Assembly: GCF_038051995.1 (NCBI RefSeq)
Contig: NZ_CP150290.1
Coordinates: 5,198,001-5,262,000 of the forward strand
Source of the DNA: Paenibacillus sp. FSL H8-0537
Lineage (GTDB): Bacteria; Bacillota; Bacilli; Paenibacillales; Paenibacillaceae
Length of the DNA stretch: 64,000 nt
Direction: 5' to 3'
This document shows, in pieces, positions 27,401 through 34,055 of this stretch (the first letter of the stretch is position 1; each line of letters begins with the position of its first letter). Both the position numbers and the translations under genes were made by a program. The notes below the pieces were generated by a model that saw nothing but the letters and a program-made list of their open reading frames with translations, made no database searches and had not been told where the DNA came from.

Positions 27401-28632
27401 CGGTACTGCATGCTGCCCTCGCTGAGGCCCTTCGTAAACGTATTATAGATGTAGCGAGTGATATGATTGGTAGGAACATAATCCACCTGCATTAAATTTT
27501 CATAGCGATTGTAGACGCCATAATGGGTGCCATTCACAAACGTAAAGCCAAGCTCAGGCTGCTCATACCAAAAATGATATTTCGGACTGCCATCCACATC
27601 AAATACGCGCTGCAGCCTTGTCCGCACCACATGCTTGGAATCATTGACCAGCACAGCCGATTTGTCATACACGAGCTTATTCTCTCCAGGCAGGTTGACG
27701 ATAACCTGAAACTGCCCTTGCAGGTCGCCGGAATCCACATGATTCGGATTTTGCGTCGCTTTGTAGGTTTCATTTTTCCCATACGCCGGGCTTGTGATTG
27801 CTCCTACTTTAAACTGATCATTTTCTTTATAATCGATGGTCGTGATACGCCCAACGGTATCGACGATTTTGGAAATCAATTTTTTATGCGTCGTTTTGCC
27901 ATCTACGGTATAGTCTAGTATTTTGTGCTGGAACGTAATCGTATTGCCATAACGATCGACAATGCCGAGAATCGCGCCATCTAAGGAGAAAAATGTTTTC
28001 TTGCCTTCCTTATCGGTCATCACATATTTGGAGCTGCCATCCGTTTGCCCATTATTAAACTCTGTCGTTTCACGAATGACGACATCTTTTACCGTCTGAC
28101 CTTCCGGCAGCATGACGGGAAGACCATCCTGTGATGCATTTTTCAAACGGTAAATATCGCCGCTCTCGGTATGTAGAAATTTATGGCTCGTACCATCTTC
28201 ATTTTTGCGAATTTCCATGCTAGGAAACGAGAAACGCATCCCAATCCCCAAATTATAACGATCCTCATAGAAAGAAGAGGATTCATCCACTGGCTCCACA
28301 TAGTCTACCCATGCGCCATTAACATACTTGACATTCATTTGCTGCACATTGGAAATACCACTCTGATAAATCCGTTTAATTTCCAAATTCAATCCATTGC
28401 GCCCAGGGAGCACATAATCGGTCTGCGTTAGACTCAGCTCTCCGCTTTGCGGGTTGATGTATTCGGCACTTTTATTGTTGTTCAAATAAACAGGGGACAG
28501 CATTGTATTGTAATTTTTCTGCGGCCCTATTAAGTTGTTCATCTGCTCTTCCAATGTTTCCGCATAGGCTAATGGAGCAGAAAGCATAGATATAAATAAG
28601 ATAAATAAGGACGTCTTAAGCCAACGTTTCAC
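18406..28632 (-). CDS. Full-length secreted Rhs/WapA-like YD-repeat protein with C-terminal toxin
   Basis: 3408 codons from a GTG at 28632 with TTGGAGGTG six bases upstream. Residues 1-24 are a signal peptide ending in APLAYA, so the protein is exported. An N-terminal domain (about 25-450) precedes some 2300 residues of YD repeats of the type YxYDxxGNxxxxTD, which fold into a closed shell around the toxin. RYYDPYVGRFISEDTYKG and DPTG (about 2805) close the shell. A pre-toxin segment (2810-3130) and a Hint domain (3135-3271) follow. The toxin tip (3273-3408) contains YRHAYSKHGSHM, QIGRWNNQKDAAKLI and ADRAIIVVKDD, a pattern I associate with BECR-fold RNases. It is last but one in the riboswitch-headed operon and probably delivers the tip to neighbouring cells by contact. 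Confidence 0.93.
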   Translation of the reverse strand: MKRWLKTSLFILFISMLSAPLAYAETLEEQMNNLIGPQKNYNTMLSPVYLNNNKSAEYINPQSGELSLTQTDYVLPGRNGLNLEIKRIYQSGISNVQQMNVKYVNGAWVDYVEPVDESSSFYEDRYNLGIGMRFSFPSMEIRKNEDGTSHKFLHTESGDIYRLKNASQDGLPVMLPEGQTVKDVVIRETTEFNNGQTDGSSKYVMTDKEGKKTFFSLDGAILGIVDRYGNTITFQHKILDYTVDGKTTHKKLISKIVDTVGRITTIDYKENDQFKVGAITSPAYGKNETYKATQNPNHVDSGDLQGQFQVIVNLPGENKLVYDKSAVLVNDSKHVVRTRLQRVFDVDGSPKYHFWYEQPELGFTFVNGTHYGVYNRYENLMQVDYVPTNHITRYIYNTFTKGLSEGSMQYRKIFEKRELIKKDYDASKAKFEDRFTTEVKNKTVYSYTNEADGYKTDNYNPNDHTYLKDKFRYYTETTDAIGNKMKYTFDGLHQLILTENTGKDHKEVVSSERDELKLVKKQETLIYQTTNGQSNETPVKRIENYRYDEYGNLTNYTGPEAERDSQGYPVNNDHLVVYAYAYDKFHVLASKTWKKDKNSVSQILYAIDSKGNVTRETKMNAQSEDSWTVTDYQYDAYGNMTRQASSAGGQSFVTQFEYGVDANGIDMLGAYVTKQSGSADGEVAAKSYAYDFNTGNRKLDVNPNKEQTSYTYDKLGRVTQTTEPDKGVKGYSYIENPYANLSIQYTDPNKNRFQYEYDIMGNLLKAAVEDSGKWHVLQAYEYDALGLKTKEVDANGHSFRLEYDSNYLLTKRSSYEQDKVNKGELTLQYKYTGNSDTPLVVVLTNEEGYSTTFYYDLLNRPVKVETTPDHKQVYTTSYEYDFMGNLLRETDGKNGLTAYSYDNMGRLIEKKDALGNETSYAYNALDQLKLQQDPGKKVTEVIYDALGRVAEQRIYTKGEADYTYTRHNYDSAGNPIRTRMGKLIGTAGVVASDVSYTYDAMNRVTDEYAKLDGSRTAHVRYAYDLNGNKLTGTYYTDAAETSFKQQLFTYNFAGQVTKEEGTFKEKNGSKTEEHGSYRMLYDRDLAGNVIKQQVFNGDGYDTILFTYNYRNQVIEKAEPFGGKANGKRTVYRYDKLGQLLTETLTVQGTDLTQTITYDGLGRMATKSDALGNRSRYAYDANGKVIKESDGRYSALALEDAPGTLYEYDALNRMTTASSFDGKVKEVVMFKQYDERGNVNKEGKGEGYTAANPSKSNGTAYQYDANDRVIAVISAQTGADNDSKGTAHYTNQYVYDALGNVISETDALGRKTSYSYYLNGLLKEKAYPDGSKESYNYDLTGKTLVSKKDQNGNVTTVRNNVFEKPYRMEHPDGTVERMSYSAKGELIEKVDQAGQASYYRYDSSSNLIAEQAYISSNSTSTQYKLTEYQYDEANRLLSSETFSYKQPKSGAEGTKTSAGDKITNSYDKAGRVLSVSGPNGRETLQQYDEAGNITLKRTKVASGDYDITRYAYDVQSRKLSESLLVKMDELVQAELADAGVDDTYYDRVLATTVYDYDKSGNVVSQTDPKGYVTKLAYDLDNRIVKQIDPLGAATTYTYDEKGNLVEEKNPLGLLTRYDYDELDRVIRTKQLAADGTEAVTRYIYDANGNVIKEILPNQYTASLDRDGTVKSIKGLSYTYDAMNRLTTTTSPEGKGMEYIAYDVNGRIIKTVDGLQYTGDIEASMGMSYVYDGLGQLIKQTDALQHSSIFVYNVLGNVTKSTDARGMITEYAYYPDRLVRSITYADGGETSYEYDKLGRVTAETNQLGNKTTTAYNAFGQVKLVTDALLQRTESKYDLAGNLVSLKDKRGSISLYAYDANKKLIETKSPLEQDSSGNLVYAVESYAYDAAGNLIKESLSSSKDEAFLRETTYAYYLNNLLKSESDNSGALTIHEYDKNGNVTETATLRDTSIYDVERFVYDSQDRVMQSVKLVDAEHIYLDSSAHTELLQDQENPGKLQIITGYVYDVLGNVVKEIDPRAFMYAATDTAGRSQYTTTHTYDAMNRLAQTSRKVNGQDAVKLFTYDENGNVAEETNERGYVTKYAYDELNRVAAVTDGEGHKATFSYDLAGNKIAEANANGNRMTYAYDKLNRLVTVKDPYNIIVTRNVYDAADNLIKVMDAKGYASAATDAQRYGTVYSYDLANRLITQAEPEAALQNKFNKYQYNAAGDRISETNALGATHTYAYDQAGRLLSVTDPLGVSVTYGYDLLGNQLDMTDGRGKVTRYRYGAFGLVTQVINSNNQAMSYRYDLALQTAELTDRNGNHTRYSYDNRGLLVEKAVAETEDRIQYTYDEAENRASMTDGSGQSSYVHDGNNRLLEVAKDGKVQLTYTYDVVGNVKSLKDKTGFMTSYTYDKSSRMSTVTAQGKTTSYSYDENGNRTSIAYAGGVKESYTFDRNSQLLKLVNTKADGAVLSEYSYTYDLSGNQLTKTDSYGATNYGYDEVGRIVKAEAPGKTTVFTYDRSGNRESMLETYTSEQPTGYTDPISKAELTYIVKRSEYMYSNANELLQLTEQMKDAAGEEMLEKKVISLFDNNGNEVRQQTSYLRPHSRGMNQVTGANPYGDEQTEEISSLLEKVNNTFDGFNRLTQAINVQGGERSTVEYAYDGDDLRTQKTVRSSADGYAEQVTNYLYDRQYVILETDKADAVSVRYVKGINYIARIDQADKLSYFLFNGHGDVVQTVDEQGTIENQYDYDVFGSPTLTIELYESTIRYSGEFYDAEVGLYYLRTRYYDPYVGRFISEDTYKGRANEPLSLNRYTYVLNNPLIYLDPTGMITVSLRDIAKATDTKISYDSKTGITTVRLTTGISIQLETKNKDDQIAKGYSVIDGRIIIDNEQYDKWMTQTTTKSVSSVTGGPVTTTATVKTFVGDGIIGASVYITKTYGSQKPQVIRNKVSVLDLSTDKKDSINLLTGKGMTGKDELFVKNLYAELGAVMSEANAALALLINRRENSSFNKFIYDHYTLSDDQYYSYYGTKREGALAADMYSGEVMIRGAGALSKQETNDLRKVFMSTYKGATEADFQAYLQTIDNTEGLKQGIEAFFSREALMYADIENHGIIAASAVMSMEIMESSMPGMGLGISKGRAKFKPGRSIVAGCNCFTAGTKVLTDEGEKPIENIEVGDRVLSKNDETGEITYKEVLNLFRNERDVIYKLSIDGQIIETTFNHPFWIVGKGWVLAEDLEAGEQLQNSSGDLLTIDNIEIVSLKEEVTVYNFEVEDFHTYFVSDLGIWVHNTNTNGCTPGGTGNIKLPDSYSKWNWDKPNSLPTYRHAYSKHGSHMSDDALKSRAAKDKVQIGRWNNQKDAAKLISEVAKKGPGVYDVELPSNVGGSSFLKTGERVVADRAIIVVKDDNSIASAYPYNSNYSTVPER

Positions 28633-28689
28633 CCTTGCACCTCCAAGAAGTTTAACTGCATTTGTGGATTGTTATGCTTGCGAAAACGA

Positions 28690-29541
28690 TTAATTGTATT
28701 TGTCTGTGTATGCTTTCGCCATAATCGCTTCATCAGAGGTTCCTGCTTTTTTCTTCGTTATGACAGACTCTGGCGTTAACCCAAGCTTCTGAGCTAGTAC
28801 AAAGGCTTCTGCTACCTGCTGCTCTGTAAACTTTCCTTTTTGAACATATTTACTCAGCTGCTCCTTCGTTATTTGCAGGCGCGGCAAGCTGAGTGAGCCA
28901 TTCAAAATATCAAGAGAGGCTGAAATCTCCTGCCAGCCTTTGTTTGCCTCAAGCTTTTCCTTCAATAGATCTTCCATCGCTGCCCCGGATACAAAAGAGA
29001 GCGTATCTGCAATCATAATGTCATCTGAGCTAAGCTTCGGATTGCTCATCCATTGCTCCAGCTCATCTCCCCCGAAAGCTCTGGGAACGAACGCTTTATG
29101 GCTGGAATGATACTGTTTCATGACGGTCTCCCAATCATTCCCCCTCGAGCGCTCTAAAGCTAGCTGCTCCAAATCTTGCATTTTTCCATAGTTTTGGTAT
29201 AAAAACTCGTAAGCAATAAGCAAATCAGGCAAGCTGCTGCCTGCTGCTGCCAGACGGTCAAGCTCCTTTTGGAATTTCTCATCCACTTGCAGCGTCTTCA
29301 CCATGCTTTCATAGTTAGCAAGGTTGCGAGCATAAGTGGCCCCATCCGCTTCTTTAATTTGATCCAATGCCGTTTGCGATAGCGACAGGGTTGCAGCATT
29401 TTGGAAGGTCTTATTGGTATTGACTGTCGTTTTCTGATCAGTCCATGCATTTTTCGCAAGCACGCTTCCAAGCTGCAGCACTGTGCCAAGTGCAAGTATG
29501 ACAACTAAGGATTTTGTCATTTTATTAAATTTATATTTCAT
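28690..29541 (-). CDS. Secreted helical protein of unknown function
   Basis: 283 residues from an ATG at 29541. Residues 1-29 form a signal peptide with a hydrophobic core (SLVVILALGTVLQLGSVLA), and cleavage after VLA is likely. The mature part is helical, with QITKEQLSKYVQKGKFTEQQ near the end, a pattern of short helical hairpins also seen in the next protein upstream. It lies 58 bases before the rhs gene and 14 bases after the 317-residue gene, so the three are surely cotranscribed. I do not recognise it. It may help export, fold or display the Rhs protein. Confidence 0.75.
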   Translation of the reverse strand: MKYKFNKMTKSLVVILALGTVLQLGSVLAKNAWTDQKTTVNTNKTFQNAATLSLSQTALDQIKEADGATYARNLANYESMVKTLQVDEKFQKELDRLAAAGSSLPDLLIAYEFLYQNYGKMQDLEQLALERSRGNDWETVMKQYHSSHKAFVPRAFGGDELEQWMSNPKLSSDDIMIADTLSFVSGAAMEDLLKEKLEANKGWQEISASLDILNGSLSLPRLQITKEQLSKYVQKGKFTEQQVAEAFVLAQKLGLTPESVITKKKAGTSDEAIMAKAYTDKYN

Positions 29542-29554
29542 CGGTAGTCCGCCT

Positions 29555-30508
29555 TTACGGTCGATTTGGGTTAATAGCCTCTAGTTCCTTCATGACATCA
29601 GCCGCTGGGTTGCCAGGCCTAATATCCTCTATAACCGGCAAAGGAACATCGGGTAAAATGTTGTCACCCTTGCTGTCTTTTACATCTATCGATGCTGTCG
29701 TTCCCTGCGTCGTTGTCGTCAAATGATCTTTTATACGCGTGTTGTTTTTCTGAATCTGCTCCAGCAGCGCAAGCTCAACACCAGACATTGTAATCATTTC
29801 ATGGGAAGGGCTGATCATCCGCTTCTCATCTCTTGCTTTTATATAAGCCTCTTGATCAGAAATATATAGGTTCAAATCCAATTCCAATTGCAAAGCCATT
29901 AAATATTCATCCAATACAGCTTCCGCGCTGCCTACTTTGCCTTCCAGCAAAAGCATGAAATACACAGCGTCGGCAACGTTGAATTGCTGAAGCAGCTTCT
30001 CATAGCGCTCCTGCTGGTCCTCCTCTTTCTTGTCTATGCTTGCCGTGGGAACCTCTACAGCAGGGGCAGGCTGATTGCCGCCCCCCAGCTCCTTCAGTTG
30101 AAATTGCAGTCGTTCTGCAAGCATTTTCGCCTCTAAAATAGCCTCATTCTGAAAGCCTTGTGCCTGAAGCTTGCTCGTCACTTCATCCATTCCTGACTCT
30201 GCGAGCAGCCCGCTGCGCTTGCTGCGGTCCTCGTCGTTTGCTGCAAGCTTGGTTGACTTCAACTGCTCAAGCACTTCATTCCAAGAAAGTCCCGTGTCTT
30301 TCAGCTTCATAATTTCCTCTGCCTTGACACCTGTCATATTGGAAATATCTGCGGCCATCATGCTGTCGCTCTTCATTTCAACGGCAGCTTCTTCTTTATT
30401 TGGATTGATTAAATTGTTATCTAGCAGCAATACAAAGGTTTCCGTGATTAAAGCGATGACAACAACAATCGCTACCCATTTGTAATGCTTTTTTAGAAAA
30501 TGCCTCAC
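29555..30508 (-). CDS. Membrane-anchored extracytoplasmic protein of unknown function
   Basis: 317 residues from an ATG at 30508 with a GGAG eight bases upstream. A basic start (HFLKKHYK) is followed by one membrane helix (WVAIVVVIALITETFVLLL) with no cleavage site, so the remaining 285 residues should lie outside. They include NMTGVKAEEIMKLKDTG followed by SWNEVLEQLK, a helical motif repeated in looser form in the secreted protein next door, and a proline-rich tail. A hexamer repeat lies directly upstream of its ribosome site. Function unknown; it could be a membrane dock for the exported proteins of this operon. Confidence 0.75.
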   Translation of the reverse strand: MRHFLKKHYKWVAIVVVIALITETFVLLLDNNLINPNKEEAAVEMKSDSMMAADISNMTGVKAEEIMKLKDTGLSWNEVLEQLKSTKLAANDEDRSKRSGLLAESGMDEVTSKLQAQGFQNEAILEAKMLAERLQFQLKELGGGNQPAPAVEVPTASIDKKEEDQQERYEKLLQQFNVADAVYFMLLLEGKVGSAEAVLDEYLMALQLELDLNLYISDQEAYIKARDEKRMISPSHEMITMSGVELALLEQIQKNNTRIKDHLTTTTQGTTASIDVKDSKGDNILPDVPLPVIEDIRPGNPAADVMKELEAINPNRP

Positions 30509-30520
30509 ATACTCAGCTCC

Positions 30521-30550
30521 ATTTCCATTTCCATTTCCATTTCCGTTTCC
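30521..30550 (-). repeat. GGAAAT hexamer repeat in front of an operon gene
   Basis: Minus strand carries one GGAAAC followed by four perfect GGAAAT units, placed between the stop of the fibronectin gene at 30553 and the ribosome site of the gene starting at 30508. Loss or gain of units would change the spacing between the two genes and the purine content near the ribosome site, but not a reading frame. Confidence 0.8.
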
Positions 30551-30552
30551 TG

Positions 30553-33500
30553 TTAAACCTTTACGTCAATCATCGTTTGACCTGTTATTTTAGATTTGAA
30601 GATGATCGTCGTCACTTCACCCGACCATGATGTGCCCGGCACAATGTTTTGGCTTTTCTTAAAGGTGATGCGTCCCGGTGTGTAAGTGCCCTCCAGATTG
30701 GAGCCTGCTATTTTACCGGACTGCGTGTCCAGCGCTGGCGTGAAATCATACAAATCCACGACCTCCAGCGCTGATGCATCATACGTAACGACATACGTTA
30801 ACTCACTGAAATCCTGCACATTGCTGCCCAGCAGCGACAAATCAAACGTCTTCCCTTTTACACCGTTGACGATATACGAAGGGCTCGTTGTGCTCTTCAC
30901 AATTGCCGGGCTCCATACCGTCACGCCTGCTTCATTCTTGGCGCGCACGCGGTACGTATGCGAGGTACCGGACTCCAAGCCTGTATCCGTATAGGTAGTT
31001 GATGTGCCCGTTGATGCTACGGTCTGGCCATCTACTTCAATGTCGTATCCGCTTGCTCCCTCTACCTGATCCCAGCGCAGCTCAATGCTGTTGTTATTCG
31101 CTATTGCATTTACTTCAATATTCCCTTGGAGGGAGTCAGGAAGGGTGGACAACGACAATACGGCGATCCAGTTCGCTGGTGCCCCTTGTTGTTTCAAGCG
31201 GATTTTGTACGTATGAAATTCATTCGCCCCGAGCCCTCCATGATGATAGATCGTGTCCAGCCCGTTATCGGTTAGAACGCCATCTACTTCCACCTCATAG
31301 TGCGCATCAAATGCCACCGTTTCCCATGATACAGTGATTGATCGATTCGTCACGACAGCCGCTACGTTCGTTAGGGCCAAATCCGATGCTTGTTGATTAG
31401 GTAAAGCGGTAAGGGTCACCTTGCTGCCCCATTCACTATGACCGCTTATGTTCACCGCCCGAACCCGGTAAGAATAGGCTTTATTGGATATTAGTCCTGT
31501 ATGTGCATATTGATTGGTTGTAACGTTCATTATCGTTGAACCGTCAATCTCAATCTCGTAGCTTTCCGCATGCGGTACTTTATACCAGGTCAGCGTGTTG
31601 CCGTCCGCTTCGGCTGTAGCGATGAGATTCGTAGGTATGGCAGGCTTTTCAGGATGCGTGACCGTTTCGAGCGGCTCGCTCCACGCGCTTTTGCCACCCG
31701 CGTTCGTCGCTCTTATGCGATACGTATGCGGACTTAGCGCCTCCAGCTCCTTATGAAGATAGCTCGTGCGATTGGCATTATCCAAAATCAAGCCGTCTAC
31801 CTCAATTTCATAACCTGTAGCTCCCGCAACGGGCTCCCAGCTCACGGCCATCTCATGTATCGCCGGCTCTGCTGATAAAGTGCCTGGCTTTTGTGGAGGA
31901 TAGGGCAGCGTTTGTGAGGTAATCAAGGCGCTCCATTCGCTGATCCCACCTATATTTTTTGCCCGTATCCGGTACGTATGCTGTGTTTCTGGTTCAAGTC
32001 CAGCATGTACATAGCGGAGCGCACTTCCTGCATCTAATACAACACCATCTACTTCAATGTCGTAGCTATCTGCTCTAGCGACGATTCCCCAAGTGATCGT
32101 CTGTTCCTTCTGGGATGGTGCAACCTCTATTTCCAGCGGAATCGTAGGCGGGTCTGGCAGTGTAAAGGCAGCGAGCAGCGGACTCCAGCTTCCCGCTCCA
32201 CTTCCATTTTTGACTCGTACCCGGTACGTATGTCTCGTATTTGGCGTGAGCGAGCTATGGAGATACGTGTTCGAAGCGCCATTGTTAATGACCACTCCAT
32301 CGACTTCAATCTCATATGTGACGGTGCCGCCAATTGCGGGCCATGAAATCCGCAAGTAACGCTGGGATGCTTCTGGCGTTAGCGTTGCTGGCGGGCTTGC
32401 CAAGGTTTCTCCGTTCCTTGTGCTGCTCCAAGCTGTTTCCTCTCCTAGTGCATTTTTAGCTTTTGCCTGGTACACGAGTGTTGTATTGGATGCTAATCCA
32501 ATAACTCGTATTTTCTTATTCGTCGGGGTAAACCATGCGGCCGTGCTGCTTAACCCTCCTGAACCATTCACATACTGAGCGCCAGCTTTTAACTGGTACT
32601 GTGTTCCGGTCGGATTTCCATCTTGAAATGTGACCTCAAGGCTGCTTTCATTGGCTTGTCCTAGTACGAAAGATGGGCTTTGCGCCTTTGTTTGAATGCT
32701 TTTCGTTTGTGATCCAATATGTCCTACTGCATCTCTCGCTTCAAATTTCACAGTGTAATTCGTATTTGGGATAAGGCTCGTCGCGGTATGCGTACCCGTC
32801 GCCAGCCAGTCCGTTGCACTTGTCCCTATTGTGAAACGATGTGGCAGAGCATGCAAGCCTGATATTGCATCCGTTGCTGTTCCCGTTACTTGGATAGTCG
32901 TATCCGTTGCTGTTGCCTGAAATACGCCAACTGCTGGAGCATTCTTGTCCACTTGAAAAGCTACCGTTTCCTGAATCGTTTGTGCCCCATCGTTCACTGT
33001 AAATTTCATCGTATGCGGGCCCTCACTCAATGATTGGACATTGAGCGCATTAAAGTTTACTTGCTGTGCTGTCGCTGTATTAGAAATGACTTTTGTATCT
33101 CTTGGTGTGCTCTCTGCATCTATAAAATAGGAAAGACTAAGATTACCGCTTGCTGAGCCCGTTACGCTTACTGTCGGAATCAAAGATTGCAAATCACTAA
33201 CCATTTGACCGGAAGTAGGTGTCAAAATGCTTTGCTTCATGGCCGTTTGAATCGTGAAAATAGGGCTATACGCATATTCTCCCCACATTCCGTTATCATT
33301 CGCCGATATTCTAACCATCGCTTGATTAGAGGGCCTGTATCTATTTAAATTTAATAAATATTCCCCTTCATGACTGACCTGCCAGGCTGGCACCGTTTCG
33401 ACATCATCCCACGAATATCCCCCATCTAGTGAGATTTCTATTTTCACCGTACTGGGGGTTATCGTTAACAAAGGTTGAACCTTCCATGTCAAAAGCATAG

Positions 33501-34035
33501 TTCCCTTATAAACCTCGTTATATCGAGGTCTACTTATTAATACAGGATCATTAGCTGGTTTATAGGTTTTATACACATGTATGGAGCCCATATTTTGTCC
33601 ATAGCATCCTACTTTTGTTATCTTGATATCCCTAGTAGCACCTCCAGGAACACCTTCTATATCCAAAAAAGGTTCGTTATAAAAACCTTTCAATATAGCA
33701 TATGAACCGCCAAATATTGCCGGGACGAAGCTTATTTCATATCCGCATCCTAATGGTAAATTGTTTTTATTGCTTGTAAATTCAAGTCTCGTATGATAAA
33801 CCCCGTACCGAGAATGATTAATATCAAAAATCAAGTTCTCTTTTCCATCCAAGTAGGAACCAGGGACGTTGGAAGAATAAAAATTCTGTTCTCCAAAATT
33901 ATGACTTGCCACATACGACCAGTTAGGGTTTTTAAGTCCATTATCCGGAGTAATGCTTGCTGCAAAAACACCAGCATTTTGCCCTATGAGCGTTACCAGG
34001 AAAAAATATAAGGTTAGTACTGTAATTTTTCTCAT
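30553..34035 (-). CDS. Secreted fibronectin type III repeat protein
   Basis: 1160 residues from the ATG at 34035, which has GGGGGA seven bases upstream; a GTG at 34050 is in frame but less likely. Residues 1-25 are a signal peptide ending in GVFA. An N-terminal domain (about 30-260) contains GGYSWDDVETVPAWQVSHEG. A region with Ig-like domains and then about six fibronectin III domains follows, each with the signature EIEVDGVV and HTYRVRAKN. The last 100 residues (LTYVVTYDASALEVVDLYDF, then GRITFKKSQ) resemble a cohesin-like beta domain. It has no sortase or SLH anchor. It is probably a surface adhesin or scaffold, cotranscribed with the PA14 protein 21 bases upstream. Confidence 0.85.
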   Translation of the reverse strand: MRKITVLTLYFFLVTLIGQNAGVFAASITPDNGLKNPNWSYVASHNFGEQNFYSSNVPGSYLDGKENLIFDINHSRYGVYHTRLEFTSNKNNLPLGCGYEISFVPAIFGGSYAILKGFYNEPFLDIEGVPGGATRDIKITKVGCYGQNMGSIHVYKTYKPANDPVLISRPRYNEVYKGTMLLTWKVQPLLTITPSTVKIEISLDGGYSWDDVETVPAWQVSHEGEYLLNLNRYRPSNQAMVRISANDNGMWGEYAYSPIFTIQTAMKQSILTPTSGQMVSDLQSLIPTVSVTGSASGNLSLSYFIDAESTPRDTKVISNTATAQQVNFNALNVQSLSEGPHTMKFTVNDGAQTIQETVAFQVDKNAPAVGVFQATATDTTIQVTGTATDAISGLHALPHRFTIGTSATDWLATGTHTATSLIPNTNYTVKFEARDAVGHIGSQTKSIQTKAQSPSFVLGQANESSLEVTFQDGNPTGTQYQLKAGAQYVNGSGGLSSTAAWFTPTNKKIRVIGLASNTTLVYQAKAKNALGEETAWSSTRNGETLASPPATLTPEASQRYLRISWPAIGGTVTYEIEVDGVVINNGASNTYLHSSLTPNTRHTYRVRVKNGSGAGSWSPLLAAFTLPDPPTIPLEIEVAPSQKEQTITWGIVARADSYDIEVDGVVLDAGSALRYVHAGLEPETQHTYRIRAKNIGGISEWSALITSQTLPYPPQKPGTLSAEPAIHEMAVSWEPVAGATGYEIEVDGLILDNANRTSYLHKELEALSPHTYRIRATNAGGKSAWSEPLETVTHPEKPAIPTNLIATAEADGNTLTWYKVPHAESYEIEIDGSTIMNVTTNQYAHTGLISNKAYSYRVRAVNISGHSEWGSKVTLTALPNQQASDLALTNVAAVVTNRSITVSWETVAFDAHYEVEVDGVLTDNGLDTIYHHGGLGANEFHTYKIRLKQQGAPANWIAVLSLSTLPDSLQGNIEVNAIANNNSIELRWDQVEGASGYDIEVDGQTVASTGTSTTYTDTGLESGTSHTYRVRAKNEAGVTVWSPAIVKSTTSPSYIVNGVKGKTFDLSLLGSNVQDFSELTYVVTYDASALEVVDLYDFTPALDTQSGKIAGSNLEGTYTPGRITFKKSQNIVPGTSWSGEVTTIIFKSKITGQTMIDVKV

Positions 34036-34055
34036 TGAACTGTCCCCCACATATG

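Noticed and set aside
10376..28632. Many long frames on the plus strand across the rhs genes
   Set aside because: They are shadows caused by the regular YD-repeat codons and lack starts, ribosome sites and families.
18406..28632. Insecticidal Tc-type (TcB/TcC) toxin
   Set aside because: It has a signal peptide, Hint domain and cognate immunity gene and no TcA partner; a WapA/Rhs competition toxin fits better.
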